Under the pieces are notes generated by a model. That model ran no database searches. It was given only the letters and a program-made list of their open reading frames with translations, and was not told where the DNA came from. From Kaistella yonginensis (lineage in GTDB: Bacteria > Bacteroidota > Bacteroidia > Flavobacteriales > Weeksellaceae): a stretch of 64,000 bases of DNA. Positions 8,747 to 17,546 of this stretch are shown here, one piece after another. The DNA is taken from assembly GCF_030409525.1 (NCBI RefSeq), contig NZ_JAUFQB010000002.1:114423-178422 (forward strand), written 5' to 3'. A program made the translations under genes and the position numbers. Positions within the stretch are counted from its first letter, which is position 1. Every line of letters starts with the position of its first letter.

Positions 8747-10258
8747 ATGAGTAAGTATTTTTTCATGCTAATGATTGCTTTTGTTGCAATGTCATGTTCA
8801 AAAAAAGTGGAAGTAACAGGTAATTTTGCCGGAGGTTCACCTTTAGAAAGAATAGAGTTTATAGAAGCTTCTGGAGTAGCAACACTTCCTTTAGTGAACA
8901 TGGGTGTCGATAGCAAAGGAAACTTTGCCGGTAGTTTTGAGGCCCCAAAAAACGGAATGTACATCATGACTTACGCAGGTAAGCAAGCAATGGTTTACTT
9001 AAAGGGCGGCCAAAAAGTTAATATTTCTGCGCAAGCGGACACGTTCCCAGCGAAATTCACCGTAGCGGGCGACGGAAAGAAAAACAATGAATTTATTCAA
9101 GAAGCCTTAACCCAAATTCAAACCTATGCAGGTCAGATTAATGTTGGGGAATTGGTAACCAAAGAGGAAGCTGCCTTCCTTAAAGAAGTTGAAAAAATTA
9201 GAGGTGAGTTAGAAAAACGTATCGATGCTGCTGCCAAGAAATTCTCTCCCGACAGTGATGCTGTTCAGTGGAAAAAAGATGAAATGAATGCAAGTATCCT
9301 TGGATTGATGAACCAATATGAAATGAATCATAGCCAGGCAAGTGGAAAAGCAGGTTTCAAAGTTTCTAAAAACTTTACCGATGCCGAAGCAAAATTAAAA
9401 AAAGACAGCGAAAGAATGTTGAGAAATCAACCCATCTATAGAAATTATTTGCTCGGTAAACTGAGCCAGGAATTCCAAACGTATGCTGATGCGAATAATA
9501 AATCAGGACAAGAAACTTCTTCAGTATTGTTTTCGCAGTTCTTAGATACGAAAAAAGAAATGCCGCAGTTAGAAAAGGACTATTTATTGGCTTTTGTAAT
9601 GTCTAACAGCGACATTAATCCTTCAACAACTCCAGAAAATGCAGAGAAAATTAGCAAAGTTATTCAGGAGAAAATTAAAGATGCAGAAATTAAAAAAGAT
9701 TTAGAGCGTATTCAATTCGTGCTTTCTGGTCCAAAAATGGGCGAAGCAATTACCTCGGCGAAATTGGTAAAAGAAGATGGGAGCGCTTATAAATTGGTAG
9801 ATAATAAAGCAAAACCTGCTTTGGTAATGTTCTACGCCTCTTGGAATCCCTATATTTCAGAAGCAACGCTTCCGGTTTTAGGAGAGGTAACCAAATTCTA
9901 CCAATCTAAATTGGATTTTATTTATGTGAATTTAGACGATACCAAAGATCAGTTCTCTAAAACCAGCAAAGCAATGTTAATGGGACTTCCTGGGACAAGT
10001 GCTTATGCTGAAAATGGAATGAATTCTCAAATAGCAAAAGATTTAGGGATTTATGGTTTCAAACTTCCTTCGTTTATAATAATCGATAAAGATGGAAAAG
10101 TGGCCAGTAAATTTTTCTACAACTTAGGAGAACCAGAATTGGTAACCGTTCTTGATAAAGTAACTGGTTTGAAAGCGCCTGTCGCACCAGAAGCAACTTT
10201 ACAGAATGACTTGCTTGCACCGCCAGCACCTGCTGAAGCACCTGCAGCAAACAAATAA
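8747..10258 (+). CDS. Thioredoxin-fold lipoprotein lacking CxxC (TlpA/DUF4369-like)
   Basis: 503 residues. The signal peptide ends in a lipobox (VAMSC), so it is probably outer-membrane anchored. An N-terminal beta-rich DUF4369-like region (about 20-110) is followed by a helical middle and a TlpA/AhpC-like thioredoxin domain (about 335-470), with VMFYASWNPY, FIYVNLD and the cis-Pro loop KLPSFIIIDKDG. The redox motif WCxxC is replaced by W366-N-P-Y-I, so disulfide chemistry is not expected. The tail is Pro/Ala-rich. It has its own -7 element and terminator. A structural or binding role is an inference. Confidence 0.75.
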   Translation: MSKYFFMLMIAFVAMSCSKKVEVTGNFAGGSPLERIEFIEASGVATLPLVNMGVDSKGNFAGSFEAPKNGMYIMTYAGKQAMVYLKGGQKVNISAQADTFPAKFTVAGDGKKNNEFIQEALTQIQTYAGQINVGELVTKEEAAFLKEVEKIRGELEKRIDAAAKKFSPDSDAVQWKKDEMNASILGLMNQYEMNHSQASGKAGFKVSKNFTDAEAKLKKDSERMLRNQPIYRNYLLGKLSQEFQTYADANNKSGQETSSVLFSQFLDTKKEMPQLEKDYLLAFVMSNSDINPSTTPENAEKISKVIQEKIKDAEIKKDLERIQFVLSGPKMGEAITSAKLVKEDGSAYKLVDNKAKPALVMFYASWNPYISEATLPVLGEVTKFYQSKLDFIYVNLDDTKDQFSKTSKAMLMGLPGTSAYAENGMNSQIAKDLGIYGFKLPSFIIIDKDGKVASKFFYNLGEPELVTVLDKVTGLKAPVAPEATLQNDLLAPPAPAEAPAANK

Positions 10259-10282
10259 CGGAAATTAGAATTTAAAAATTAG

Positions 10283-10314
10283 ATCCTGCCCGAATTTTCG
10301 GGTGGGATTTTTTT
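10283..10314 (+). terminator. Terminator of the lipoprotein gene
   Basis: A 12-pair stem (10283-10294 with 10297-10308; ATCC..CCCGAA/TTCGGG..GGAT with two central G-T pairs) followed by T7. Confidence 0.85.
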
Positions 10315-10321
10315 ATATTTG
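10314..10321 (+). promoter_or_regulatory. -7 promoter element for the small membrane protein
   Basis: TATATTTG overlaps the preceding terminator's T run and lies 15 bases before the ATG at 10337. This shows that the in-frame TTG at 10319 is promoter, not start. Confidence 0.5.
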
Positions 10322-10336
10322 ACAAAACTTTTTAAA

Positions 10337-10642
10337 ATGAAATCAGATTTACTTATTTCTAAAAAAATATTGTACCCCATTGCTATTTTCGGATTAGTAT
10401 TCACAGCATTTTCGGTGACGCTTAATTTAGAGTCGCTCGGGATTCCTTTTGATATGGGATTGATTCTAATATATTCCGGTTTGTTTGCAAATTTTTTAGC
10501 CTCCGTCATTCTTATCGTTGACGTGTTTAAAAATAACCTCTCTTCAAAATATATTTGGACCTTGTCTTTTCTTTTTCTAGGAGCCTTGTCTGGACTATTT
10601 TATTTAAGGAATCGCGATCAATACCTGGCAAATGTAAATTAA
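10337..10642 (+). CDS. Small integral membrane protein, unknown function
   Basis: 101 residues from ATG 10337. Three hydrophobic segments (about residues 10-30, 38-60 and 70-88) are separated by short polar loops; no signal peptidase site and no enzymatic motif. It lies alone between a terminator and the rlmD promoter, so it is probably a single-gene unit. Not recognised. Confidence 0.6.
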   Translation: MKSDLLISKKILYPIAIFGLVFTAFSVTLNLESLGIPFDMGLILIYSGLFANFLASVILIVDVFKNNLSSKYIWTLSFLFLGALSGLFYLRNRDQYLANVN

Positions 10643-10683
10643 ACTGTATTTGAAAGAAATTCAATAATTTAACGAAACACGAA

Positions 10684-10707
10684 GCGGGTTAATTCCCGTT
10701 TTTTTAT
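10684..10707 (+). terminator. Probable weak terminator before rlmD
   Basis: CGGG-TTAATT-CCCG followed by T8. The stem is only 4-5 pairs but the T run is long. Confidence 0.5.
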
Positions 10708-10717
10708 TTTAAAACCT

Positions 10718-10725
10718 TACTTTTG
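10718..10725 (+). promoter_or_regulatory. -7 promoter element for rlmD
   Basis: TACTTTTG matches TAnnTTTG, 18 bases before the ATG. No -33 TTG is evident. Confidence 0.5.
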
Positions 10726-10742
10726 CGGTCAGATTAATTGTC

Positions 10743-12152
10743 ATGAGAAAGAGAAATAAAAATATTATTTTAGAAAATATCAAATTGGTTTCTGCTGGGT
10801 CAAAAGGTTTTGCCGTAGGAAGAACCGATGAAGGTAAAACCGTTTTGGTTTCTGGAGCAGTTCCTGGTGATGTGGTAAATGCCCGTGTAAAGAAATCAAA
10901 ATCAAATTATTTCGAAGCAGAAATGATTGAAATTGTTGAAAAATCTCCTTTCCGTGTGGAGCCAAAATGTATGCACTTCGGGGTTTGTGGCGGTTGCAAA
11001 TGGCAGAATCTTTCATATGAAAAACAACTCGAATTTAAACAAGACGAAGTTTTTAATCATATCAAAAGAATAGCAGGCATTGAAGATTTTGAAACCTTGC
11101 CCATTTTAGGAAGCGAGGAACAATATTTCTATCGCAATAAAATGGAGTTTTCTTTTTCTAACGCGCGATGGCTCACCCAATATGAAATCAGTTCTGAAGA
11201 AAACTTTGGAAATAGAGATGCTTTAGGATTTCATATCCCTGGAATGTGGAGCAAGATTTTAGATTTAAACGAATGTTTCCTGCAAGAAAATCCGTCTAAT
11301 GCAATGCGCTTGGCTATTAAAAAACATGCCGTAGAGAACGGGCTGCAATTTTTCGATGTGAGAAATCAAGAAGGCTTTTTGAGAACCGTGATGTTTCGGC
11401 AAAATTCTAAAGGAGAATGGATGGTTTTATTTCAATTATTCCGTGAACAAAAAGAAAATCAACAGAAATTATTCGACTTTTTGTTGAGCCAATTCCCACA
11501 GATTAAAACTTTGCTTTTTGCCATTAATTCTAAACAAAACGATTCGCTCTACGATCAAAATGTGCAAATTTACCATGGAGATGGTTTTTTAATGGAAGAA
11601 ATGGAAGGTTTGAAATTTAAAATAGGTCCAAAATCTTTCTTTCAAACGAATTACAAGCAAGCGTTAAATCTTTATGCAAAAACTTTAGAATTTGCTGATC
11701 TGAAAGGTGATGAGGTTGTTTATGATTTATACACCGGAACGGGAACAATCGCCCAATATGTTGCACAAAAAGCAAAACAGGTCATCGGGATTGAGTCTGT
11801 GCAAGAATCGATTGACGCAGCCAAAGAACATGCAGAACTCAATGGGTTAACCAACTGCACCTTCTATTGTGGTGATATGAAAGAAATTTTCAACGATGAA
11901 TTTATTGGCCAACATCCCAAAGCCGATGTATTGATTACCGATCCGCCAAGAGATGGAATGCATCAAAAAGTGGTCGAACAAATTCTAAAAATCGCACCGG
12001 AGAAAATTGTATATGTGAGTTGCAATTCGGCAACGCAAGCCAGAGATTTGGCCTTGATGAAAGATCATTATAAATTGGTGAAAATATTACCAGTTGATAT
12101 GTTCCCGCAAACACATCACGTTGAAAATATTGCACTTTTAGTAAAGATTTAA
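10743..12152 (+). CDS. rlmD: 23S rRNA (uracil-C5)-methyltransferase RlmD
   Basis: 469 residues. It methylates a uracil of 23S rRNA (U1939 in E. coli) with SAM. An N-terminal TRAM RNA-binding domain (about 5-70) is followed by iron-sulfur cysteines in CMHFGVCGGCKW, the SAM-binding DLYTGTGTIAQYVA, the target-site DPPRDGMH and the catalytic cysteine in YVSCNSATQARD. The order and length match the RumA/TrmA class; RlmD rather than RlmC or TrmA is inferred from the TRAM and Fe-S motifs. The DUF6452 gene follows after 13 bases. Confidence 0.9.
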   Translation: MRKRNKNIILENIKLVSAGSKGFAVGRTDEGKTVLVSGAVPGDVVNARVKKSKSNYFEAEMIEIVEKSPFRVEPKCMHFGVCGGCKWQNLSYEKQLEFKQDEVFNHIKRIAGIEDFETLPILGSEEQYFYRNKMEFSFSNARWLTQYEISSEENFGNRDALGFHIPGMWSKILDLNECFLQENPSNAMRLAIKKHAVENGLQFFDVRNQEGFLRTVMFRQNSKGEWMVLFQLFREQKENQQKLFDFLLSQFPQIKTLLFAINSKQNDSLYDQNVQIYHGDGFLMEEMEGLKFKIGPKSFFQTNYKQALNLYAKTLEFADLKGDEVVYDLYTGTGTIAQYVAQKAKQVIGIESVQESIDAAKEHAELNGLTNCTFYCGDMKEIFNDEFIGQHPKADVLITDPPRDGMHQKVVEQILKIAPEKIVYVSCNSATQARDLALMKDHYKLVKILPVDMFPQTHHVENIALLVKI

Positions 12153-12165
12153 TTAAATTTGATTA

Positions 12166-12645
12166 ATGAAGTTCTTCAAAATAATTATGATATCCATATT
12201 CCTGCTTTCGCTTTTTTCTTGCGGAAGTGATGATGATATCTGCATTGGTGGGGAAGCAACGCCACGAATGAAAATTAAATTCAAAACCAAAGCGACCGGA
12301 AAAATGAAAACGATGGATTCATTGTTCATTGCCGTAGATTATGGAAAAGGCCCGATTGCCGTTTATGGGACGGTGGCCAAAACAGATTCCGTTTTAATTC
12401 CATTGCGGGTTGACGAGCAGCCTTTTACCAAAATGTTGGTCGGTGTGTCCCGAACATCCGTGAATTCTGAAATTCAAGTTAATTATACAACAAGTTCAGA
12501 GTACGTTTCGCCAGCGTGCGGCATCAAGAAGTTGTATCAAAATGTAAATTCTGTTCTAAACGTCCCGAACGCTGTTTTAGCAGTGGAGCAAAATCAAACC
12601 CAAATTATCGATGAAAGCAAAACGCATCTTTACCTTCTTTTTTAG
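12166..12645 (+). CDS. DUF6452 family lipoprotein
   Basis: 159 residues. A hydrophobic leader ends in LFSC, a lipobox, so it is probably a lipoprotein. The next segment CIGGEATPRMKIKFK and the short beta-rich body resemble DUF6452, a Bacteroidota family of unknown function. It lies 13 bases after rlmD and its end overlaps the next gene by 35 bases, so the two products are probably made together. Confidence 0.75.
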   Translation: MKFFKIIMISIFLLSLFSCGSDDDICIGGEATPRMKIKFKTKATGKMKTMDSLFIAVDYGKGPIAVYGTVAKTDSVLIPLRVDEQPFTKMLVGVSRTSVNSEIQVNYTTSSEYVSPACGIKKLYQNVNSVLNVPNAVLAVEQNQTQIIDESKTHLYLLF

Positions 12646-13270
12646 TTTCCTTCTACTGATGAGTTTTGCTCAAAAAAAGCAAGATTCCCTGCGTGTACAA
12701 TGGAAATATGAACCTAATTTTTTAGTGGGTTTTGATGTTTTGAATGCGGGAATTGGCGCTTTTTCAGATCGAAAATTGTTCCAAGGTTTTGTGTCTACTA
12801 AAGTGAAAGGGAATTGGTATGCCATTGCAGATATTGGTTTTGAAAAAAATACTTATCAGAAAAACGCTTATGATGCGGTGGTAAGCGGCCTATTTCTAAA
12901 ACTCGGTTCGCTTTACATGTTGGCAAATGACCAAGAAAACCCCATGAATGGTTTTTTTGTGGGCGGTAAAGTGGCGGGTTCCTTTTATAATCAAGAATAC
13001 CGAGCCGTGCCAATTCGTGGCTTTGGAGGCAGTGAGGTTTCACAGGCCTTCCCCGAATCAACGCAAAGTTCCTACTGGATGGAATTGAACCTAGGAGGGA
13101 GAGTACAACTTTTTGAAACTCCTTTATATATTGAAGCGACCGCACAACCAAAATATTTAATGTTTACTTCAAAACAGGATGAAATTAAACCGATGATTGT
13201 ACCAGGATTTGGGAAAAGTTCTGCAAAATTTAATATTGGATTTTCTTGGAACATTGCCTATTCTTTCTAA
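12611..13270 (+). CDS. DUF6048 family outer-membrane beta-barrel protein
   Basis: 219 residues with a cleavable signal peptide (ends about SFAQ). The rest is alternating aromatic/polar beta strands ending in a C-terminal aromatic (WNIAYSF), as in small outer-membrane barrels. It matches DUF6048 as I recall it, usually found directly behind DUF6452. The 35-base overlap with that gene suggests translational coupling. Function is unknown. Confidence 0.75.
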   Translation: MKAKRIFTFFFSFLLLMSFAQKKQDSLRVQWKYEPNFLVGFDVLNAGIGAFSDRKLFQGFVSTKVKGNWYAIADIGFEKNTYQKNAYDAVVSGLFLKLGSLYMLANDQENPMNGFFVGGKVAGSFYNQEYRAVPIRGFGGSEVSQAFPESTQSSYWMELNLGGRVQLFETPLYIEATAQPKYLMFTSKQDEIKPMIVPGFGKSSAKFNIGFSWNIAYSF

Positions 13271-13460
13271 CAATAAAGTATGATGTGGTAAATGGTTTTT
13301 GAATCTTTTATTGCAAGTTATTTTCATAATAAATTCTTAAATGTTTTCATCCTAATTCTTTATTCTTATATTTTGCCCTCTTATTTTGTCAATATTCTAA
13401 TTCTTACTTCGAAAAAATATCAATTGTTTTGTAAATTTGATAAAGTTGTATCAATTTTAT

Positions 13461-13491
13461 TTTGAAGACTAACAAAAAAAAATTACTTTTG
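13461..13491 (+). promoter_or_regulatory. Promoter of the metalloprotease gene
   Basis: TTTG at 13461-13464 and TACTTTTG at 13484-13491 are separated by 19 bases, a full match to the Bacteroidota promoter consensus (TTG-N17/19-TAnnTTTG). The ATG follows 30 bases later. Confidence 0.75.
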
Positions 13492-13521
13492 GCTAATAAT
13501 TTTAATCAATAAATTAGCCTT

Positions 13522-16440
13522 ATGAAGAAAATCTTTACTTCTTTGCTTTGTGGATTGATGTCCACGGCTGCTTTTGCGCAATGGAGCCCAACATCAATGC
13601 AAGGTGAGAGAATCCGAACAACATCTAATGTTAAGAGTTACTACTCCTTAGATCTTACCATGATGAGATCTACACTTGCCAATGCGCAAGAGACCGGTAA
13701 AAATGCAAAACCAGTAGAAATAAAACTGCCTACGCTTGATGGAAAAATTGAGCGATTTGCGGTATATAGCGCGCCAGTAGTTGTAAAATCTTTACAAGAA
13801 CGCTATCAATTAGGCTCTTATGTAGGAGTTGGAATTGATGATCCTACGGCTTATGTAAGATTTAGTGTGGCACCCAATGACTTTCAGTCAATGATTATTA
13901 GAAATGGAGCGTACGAATTCATTGAACCACAAAATGCTGCAAAATCAATTTACGGTGTTCACCCAAAAACCAATAAATCGGAAGCAGATAAAGCTTTTGT
14001 TTGCTCAACAAGCGAAGAGCCATTAACAAAAAAGCAAATAGATCAGCTCTATAGAGATGGCAGCAGTTTTATCAATAATCCACTCGATTTCAAAAGAGCT
14101 TCGGATCAGAAGTACAGAACCATGCGATTGGTAATGACAACGAATGGTGAATACACCACGTACTTTGGAGGTGTTTCTGGAGCGATGGCTGCTATTAATG
14201 CTACTTTGACTCGTTGTAATGGGGTTTTCGAAAAAGATTTCGGTCTTCACTTGATTCTTCAGGATTTTCCAAGTTTAATCTATACTGATGCAGCAACAGA
14301 TCCATTTGCAACTGCTACTGCTGGTGGTGTTCCTGGAAGCTGGAATTTAGAAACTCAGAAAATAATTACTGCAGTTGCTGGCGAAGATAATTATGACATC
14401 GGCCATATGTTTGGAGCATTTGGTGGTGGCGGTAATGCAGGTTGTATTGGTTGTGTTTGTATAAGCCCTTCACTAAATGGTAGTGGAGTTCCTACGAATA
14501 CAAGAAAAGGTTCTGGTATTACTTCTCCTGCTGATGGTATGCCATTCGGAGATAATTTTGACATTGATTATGTTGCCCATGAAATCGGTCACCAATTAGG
14601 GGCTAACCATACTTTCTCAATGAATCTTGAATCCGGTACAGGAACAAATGTGGAACCAGGATCTGGATCTACCGTGATGAGCTATGCTGGTATTACGGGC
14701 GCTACTGATGTACAACCTCACTCTGATGGTTATTTTCACATCAGTTCAATTATTCAAGTTCAAAATAACTTGGTTTCTAAAACATGTGATGTCGAAAAAA
14801 ACGTAAGCAATAACGCACCGGTGATTACACCAATGCCAGATGTTACCATTCCTAAAGGAACGGCGTTTGTTTTGACGGCGCAAGCAACTGATCTGGAAAA
14901 CGACCCGCTAATTTACACTTGGGAACAAGCTGATAATGCCACGGTTACTATTTCTAAAACCAATTTAGGACAAACAACCAGTGGTGCCAGTTTTAGATCA
15001 ATTATGGGAACTTCCAATCCAACAAGATATTTCCCGAAATTCGCAACGGTAATGGCGGGTTCTGTCACCGATCTTAATGGTTGGGAAGCCGTGTCATCGG
15101 TAGCAAGAGTTTCTAACTTTAGAATTACGGTGAGAGATAATCATCCAGATTCGCAACAACAACAAACACAATCTGCTTTGCAGAAAGTTACCGTAAGTGC
15201 CAATGGTCCATTTAAAATCACCAGCAATAAAGTGTACAACAATGCACCTGGCCCGCTAACTTGGGATGTAGTCGGTACCAACGCCGCTCCTTTCAATGTG
15301 TCGGATGTGAAAATTGATTATACAACAGATAATGGGGCAACGTGGACGGTTTTAGCAGCCTCTACCCCGAACGACGGAACGGAAGATTTTAGCTTTGCCT
15401 CGTTTGCAACGAACGCTACCCTAAAGGTGAGAATTTCTGCGATTGGCAATGTGTTCTATACCGTAGCTCCAGTTACCGTTTCTGCAATTATTGCATGTGA
15501 TGGAACTGCGCCTGCAGGTCTTGCAGTTTCTGCAATTACGAATGCCTCGGCAAATGTAAATTGGGATCCAATTGCAAGTGCTTCTTATAAAGTAAGATAT
15601 AAAAAGGTCGCTGATGCGGTTTGGATAGAAATGACTGCGCCAGCAAATAGTTATACCATTACTGGATTAGATGAAGGTACTGCTTATGAGGTTCAAGTGG
15701 CTGCCGTTTGTTCAGGAACTACTGGTTCTTATAGTGCTTCCGTGAACTTTACAACTACGGTTCCGACTTATTGTACTGCGGGTGCAACTTCAACCAGTTT
15801 TGAGAAAATAGGGAACGTAACTGTTGCCAACATTAATAACAATTCAACCAGTACTGCAGGTTATGAAGATTTCACCACCGTCGTTGGAAATGTGACGAAA
15901 GGAATGAGTTATCCTTTCACTGCGACAGGTCCCTCATCTTATGCTAGTGATGAAGTAAGAGTTTGGGTTGATTTCAATCAAGATAAAAACTTTGATGACT
16001 CAGAGCTTGTAGTGTTAACAGATAAGAGCAAGTCTCCTTGGTCTGGAACAATTGATATTCCACTAACTGCAAAATCAGGATTGACCAGAATGAGAGTAAG
16101 ATTACATGACAGTTCTATCGGTGGAAACATTACCCCGTGCGGCACTTCTACTTACGGTCAAGTTGAAGATTATACCTTAGATATTGGCGGCCTTGCTGTT
16201 GGTGAAAGCGGGAACAAAGTAAATGTTCAGGTTTATCCTAACCCAGCTACAGATATTCTAAATATTTCTAAAGTTACCGACAAAACCACGTATATTATTT
16301 ATAATATGACAGGACAAGCGGTGAACAAAGGTAAAGTAGTCAATAGTAAAGTACAAGTTTCTCAATTGCAGAAAGGAGTATATATTATTGCCTTAGATAA
16401 CGATGGTGAGTTAACGAAAGTGAAATTTATCAAAAAATAA
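13522..16440 (+). CDS. Secreted M12B-like zinc metalloprotease, T9SS cargo
   Basis: 972 residues. Signal peptide (MKKIFTSLLCGLMSTAAFAQ); propeptide-like region to about 190; reprolysin-type catalytic domain with HEIGHQLGANH at residues 353-363 (His353, His357, His363 as zinc ligands, Glu354 as base); then beta-sandwich domains, a fibronectin type III domain (about 660-745), a GEVED-like domain and a C-terminal T9SS type A sorting signal starting VQVYPNPATD. It is exported across both membranes by the SprA-dependent type IX system and probably degrades extracellular protein. It has its own promoter and terminator. Confidence 0.9.
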   Translation: MKKIFTSLLCGLMSTAAFAQWSPTSMQGERIRTTSNVKSYYSLDLTMMRSTLANAQETGKNAKPVEIKLPTLDGKIERFAVYSAPVVVKSLQERYQLGSYVGVGIDDPTAYVRFSVAPNDFQSMIIRNGAYEFIEPQNAAKSIYGVHPKTNKSEADKAFVCSTSEEPLTKKQIDQLYRDGSSFINNPLDFKRASDQKYRTMRLVMTTNGEYTTYFGGVSGAMAAINATLTRCNGVFEKDFGLHLILQDFPSLIYTDAATDPFATATAGGVPGSWNLETQKIITAVAGEDNYDIGHMFGAFGGGGNAGCIGCVCISPSLNGSGVPTNTRKGSGITSPADGMPFGDNFDIDYVAHEIGHQLGANHTFSMNLESGTGTNVEPGSGSTVMSYAGITGATDVQPHSDGYFHISSIIQVQNNLVSKTCDVEKNVSNNAPVITPMPDVTIPKGTAFVLTAQATDLENDPLIYTWEQADNATVTISKTNLGQTTSGASFRSIMGTSNPTRYFPKFATVMAGSVTDLNGWEAVSSVARVSNFRITVRDNHPDSQQQQTQSALQKVTVSANGPFKITSNKVYNNAPGPLTWDVVGTNAAPFNVSDVKIDYTTDNGATWTVLAASTPNDGTEDFSFASFATNATLKVRISAIGNVFYTVAPVTVSAIIACDGTAPAGLAVSAITNASANVNWDPIASASYKVRYKKVADAVWIEMTAPANSYTITGLDEGTAYEVQVAAVCSGTTGSYSASVNFTTTVPTYCTAGATSTSFEKIGNVTVANINNNSTSTAGYEDFTTVVGNVTKGMSYPFTATGPSSYASDEVRVWVDFNQDKNFDDSELVVLTDKSKSPWSGTIDIPLTAKSGLTRMRVRLHDSSIGGNITPCGTSTYGQVEDYTLDIGGLAVGESGNKVNVQVYPNPATDILNISKVTDKTTYIIYNMTGQAVNKGKVVNSKVQVSQLQKGVYIIALDNDGELTKVKFIKK

Positions 16441-16460
16441 TCAACCTACTTTACGTTGAT

Positions 16461-16490
16461 AATCCCTGGGAATTTTCCCGGGGATTTTTT
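16461..16490 (+). terminator. Terminator of the metalloprotease gene
   Basis: A 12-pair stem AATCCCTGGGAA/TTCCCGGGGATT (16461-16472 with 16475-16486, one G-T pair), then a T run. Confidence 0.9.
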
Positions 16491-16619
16491 GTTTAAGCCA
16501 TTTTTATTTTTTATTTCAAATCAATTAACATTTTTTTTGAGGCTTTAACCAAACTTTAACCTTGATTTCTGATCTAAAAAAGAATTATTAGCTAAAAATT
16601 CATTTATTTTGTCCACTGT

Positions 16620-17411
16620 ATGAGGAAACTATTTTTACTGCTCACTTTTTTTATTTTGATTAAAGTTCAGTCTCAGTTCTTTGCCGGAGAAATCTTGATT
16701 AGAGACAAATCGGTTTACTATCTGAATCAAGTATATGTAACCAATATTACCGCTCAAAAAACGGTGTATACTGATTATTTTGGTACCTTTAAAATACCCG
16801 CTAAAGCAGGCGATATTATTCGCTTTACTTCAATCGTTACCGATAGAACAGATGTAAAAGTTACTGCAGATCAACTGCAAACAAACAAAAATGTCGTAGA
16901 ATTAAAAATCGCTTACTACGATATACAAGAAGTGGTGATTAGTAAATTTAAACCAACCGGAAACCTTCGAAAAGATGTTAACTCTTTGAAAACCGGTGAA
17001 AAAGCACTCGCGTTACAAAGAATGATCGGACTGCCCGCACCTAAAGGCGACGGAACTTCACCCCATTTACCCGTTGCTGGACTTAGTGGTGGCGGACTGA
17101 CCTTTAATCTTGAAAGTATTTTCGATATTCTATCAGGTGAGAGAAAGAAACAAGAACGGGCTCAACAATACGAACGGATGAATTTCGCGGTACGTAATAT
17201 TAAAAATTATTACGGCGAAAGCTATTTCACTAATCTTAAAATACCAGCACATCTCATCGAGAACTTTTTGCAATTTGTGTATACTTCCGATGATCTTAAT
17301 CATTTTGTACAAACTGATAATTATGAGGCAGTTGCGGTGTATATTGATAAATATTTACCGATTTATCAGCGAAGGGTAAGAAATTCGCAATTGATGAATA
17401 TCTCAGAATAA
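16620..17411 (+). CDS. Secreted protein with CarboxypepD_reg-like domain
   Basis: 263 residues. Signal peptide to about residue 18 (KVQSQ). Residues about 20-105 look like a carboxypeptidase-regulatory-like beta domain (GEILIRDKSVYYLNQVYV, TDYFGTFKIPAKAGDIIRF, LKIAYYDIQEVVI), the fold found at the N-terminus of TonB-dependent receptors, but no barrel follows. The remainder is charged and helical. From memory, similar stand-alone proteins occur in Chryseobacterium. Function is unknown; a periplasmic or outer-membrane role is inferred. Confidence 0.6.
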   Translation: MRKLFLLLTFFILIKVQSQFFAGEILIRDKSVYYLNQVYVTNITAQKTVYTDYFGTFKIPAKAGDIIRFTSIVTDRTDVKVTADQLQTNKNVVELKIAYYDIQEVVISKFKPTGNLRKDVNSLKTGEKALALQRMIGLPAPKGDGTSPHLPVAGLSGGGLTFNLESIFDILSGERKKQERAQQYERMNFAVRNIKNYYGESYFTNLKIPAHLIENFLQFVYTSDDLNHFVQTDNYEAVAVYIDKYLPIYQRRVRNSQLMNISE

Positions 17412-17449
17412 AGATTCATTAGATAAAATAACATTTGTGATTAATTTTT

Positions 17450-17457
17450 TATATTTG
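17450..17457 (+). promoter_or_regulatory. -7 promoter element for the first DUF6759 gene
   Basis: TATATTTG matches TAnnTTTG. The nearest TTG (17435-17437) is only 12 bases upstream, shorter than consensus. Confidence 0.4.
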
Positions 17458-17546
17458 CAAATATATTTCTTTATACTTTTTATCATATGAGATGAATTGG
17501 GTAAAAAAAGTATATTATTTATAAACACAAAATTTTGAATCACCTT

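Noticed and set aside
10319-10336. TTG start for the small membrane protein
   Set aside because: The TTG is the end of a TATATTTG promoter element; ATG 10337 is the better start.
13271-13460. Leader RNA or small gene before the metalloprotease
   Set aside because: The stretch is A+T-rich without hairpins or coding potential; only the promoter at its end is supported.
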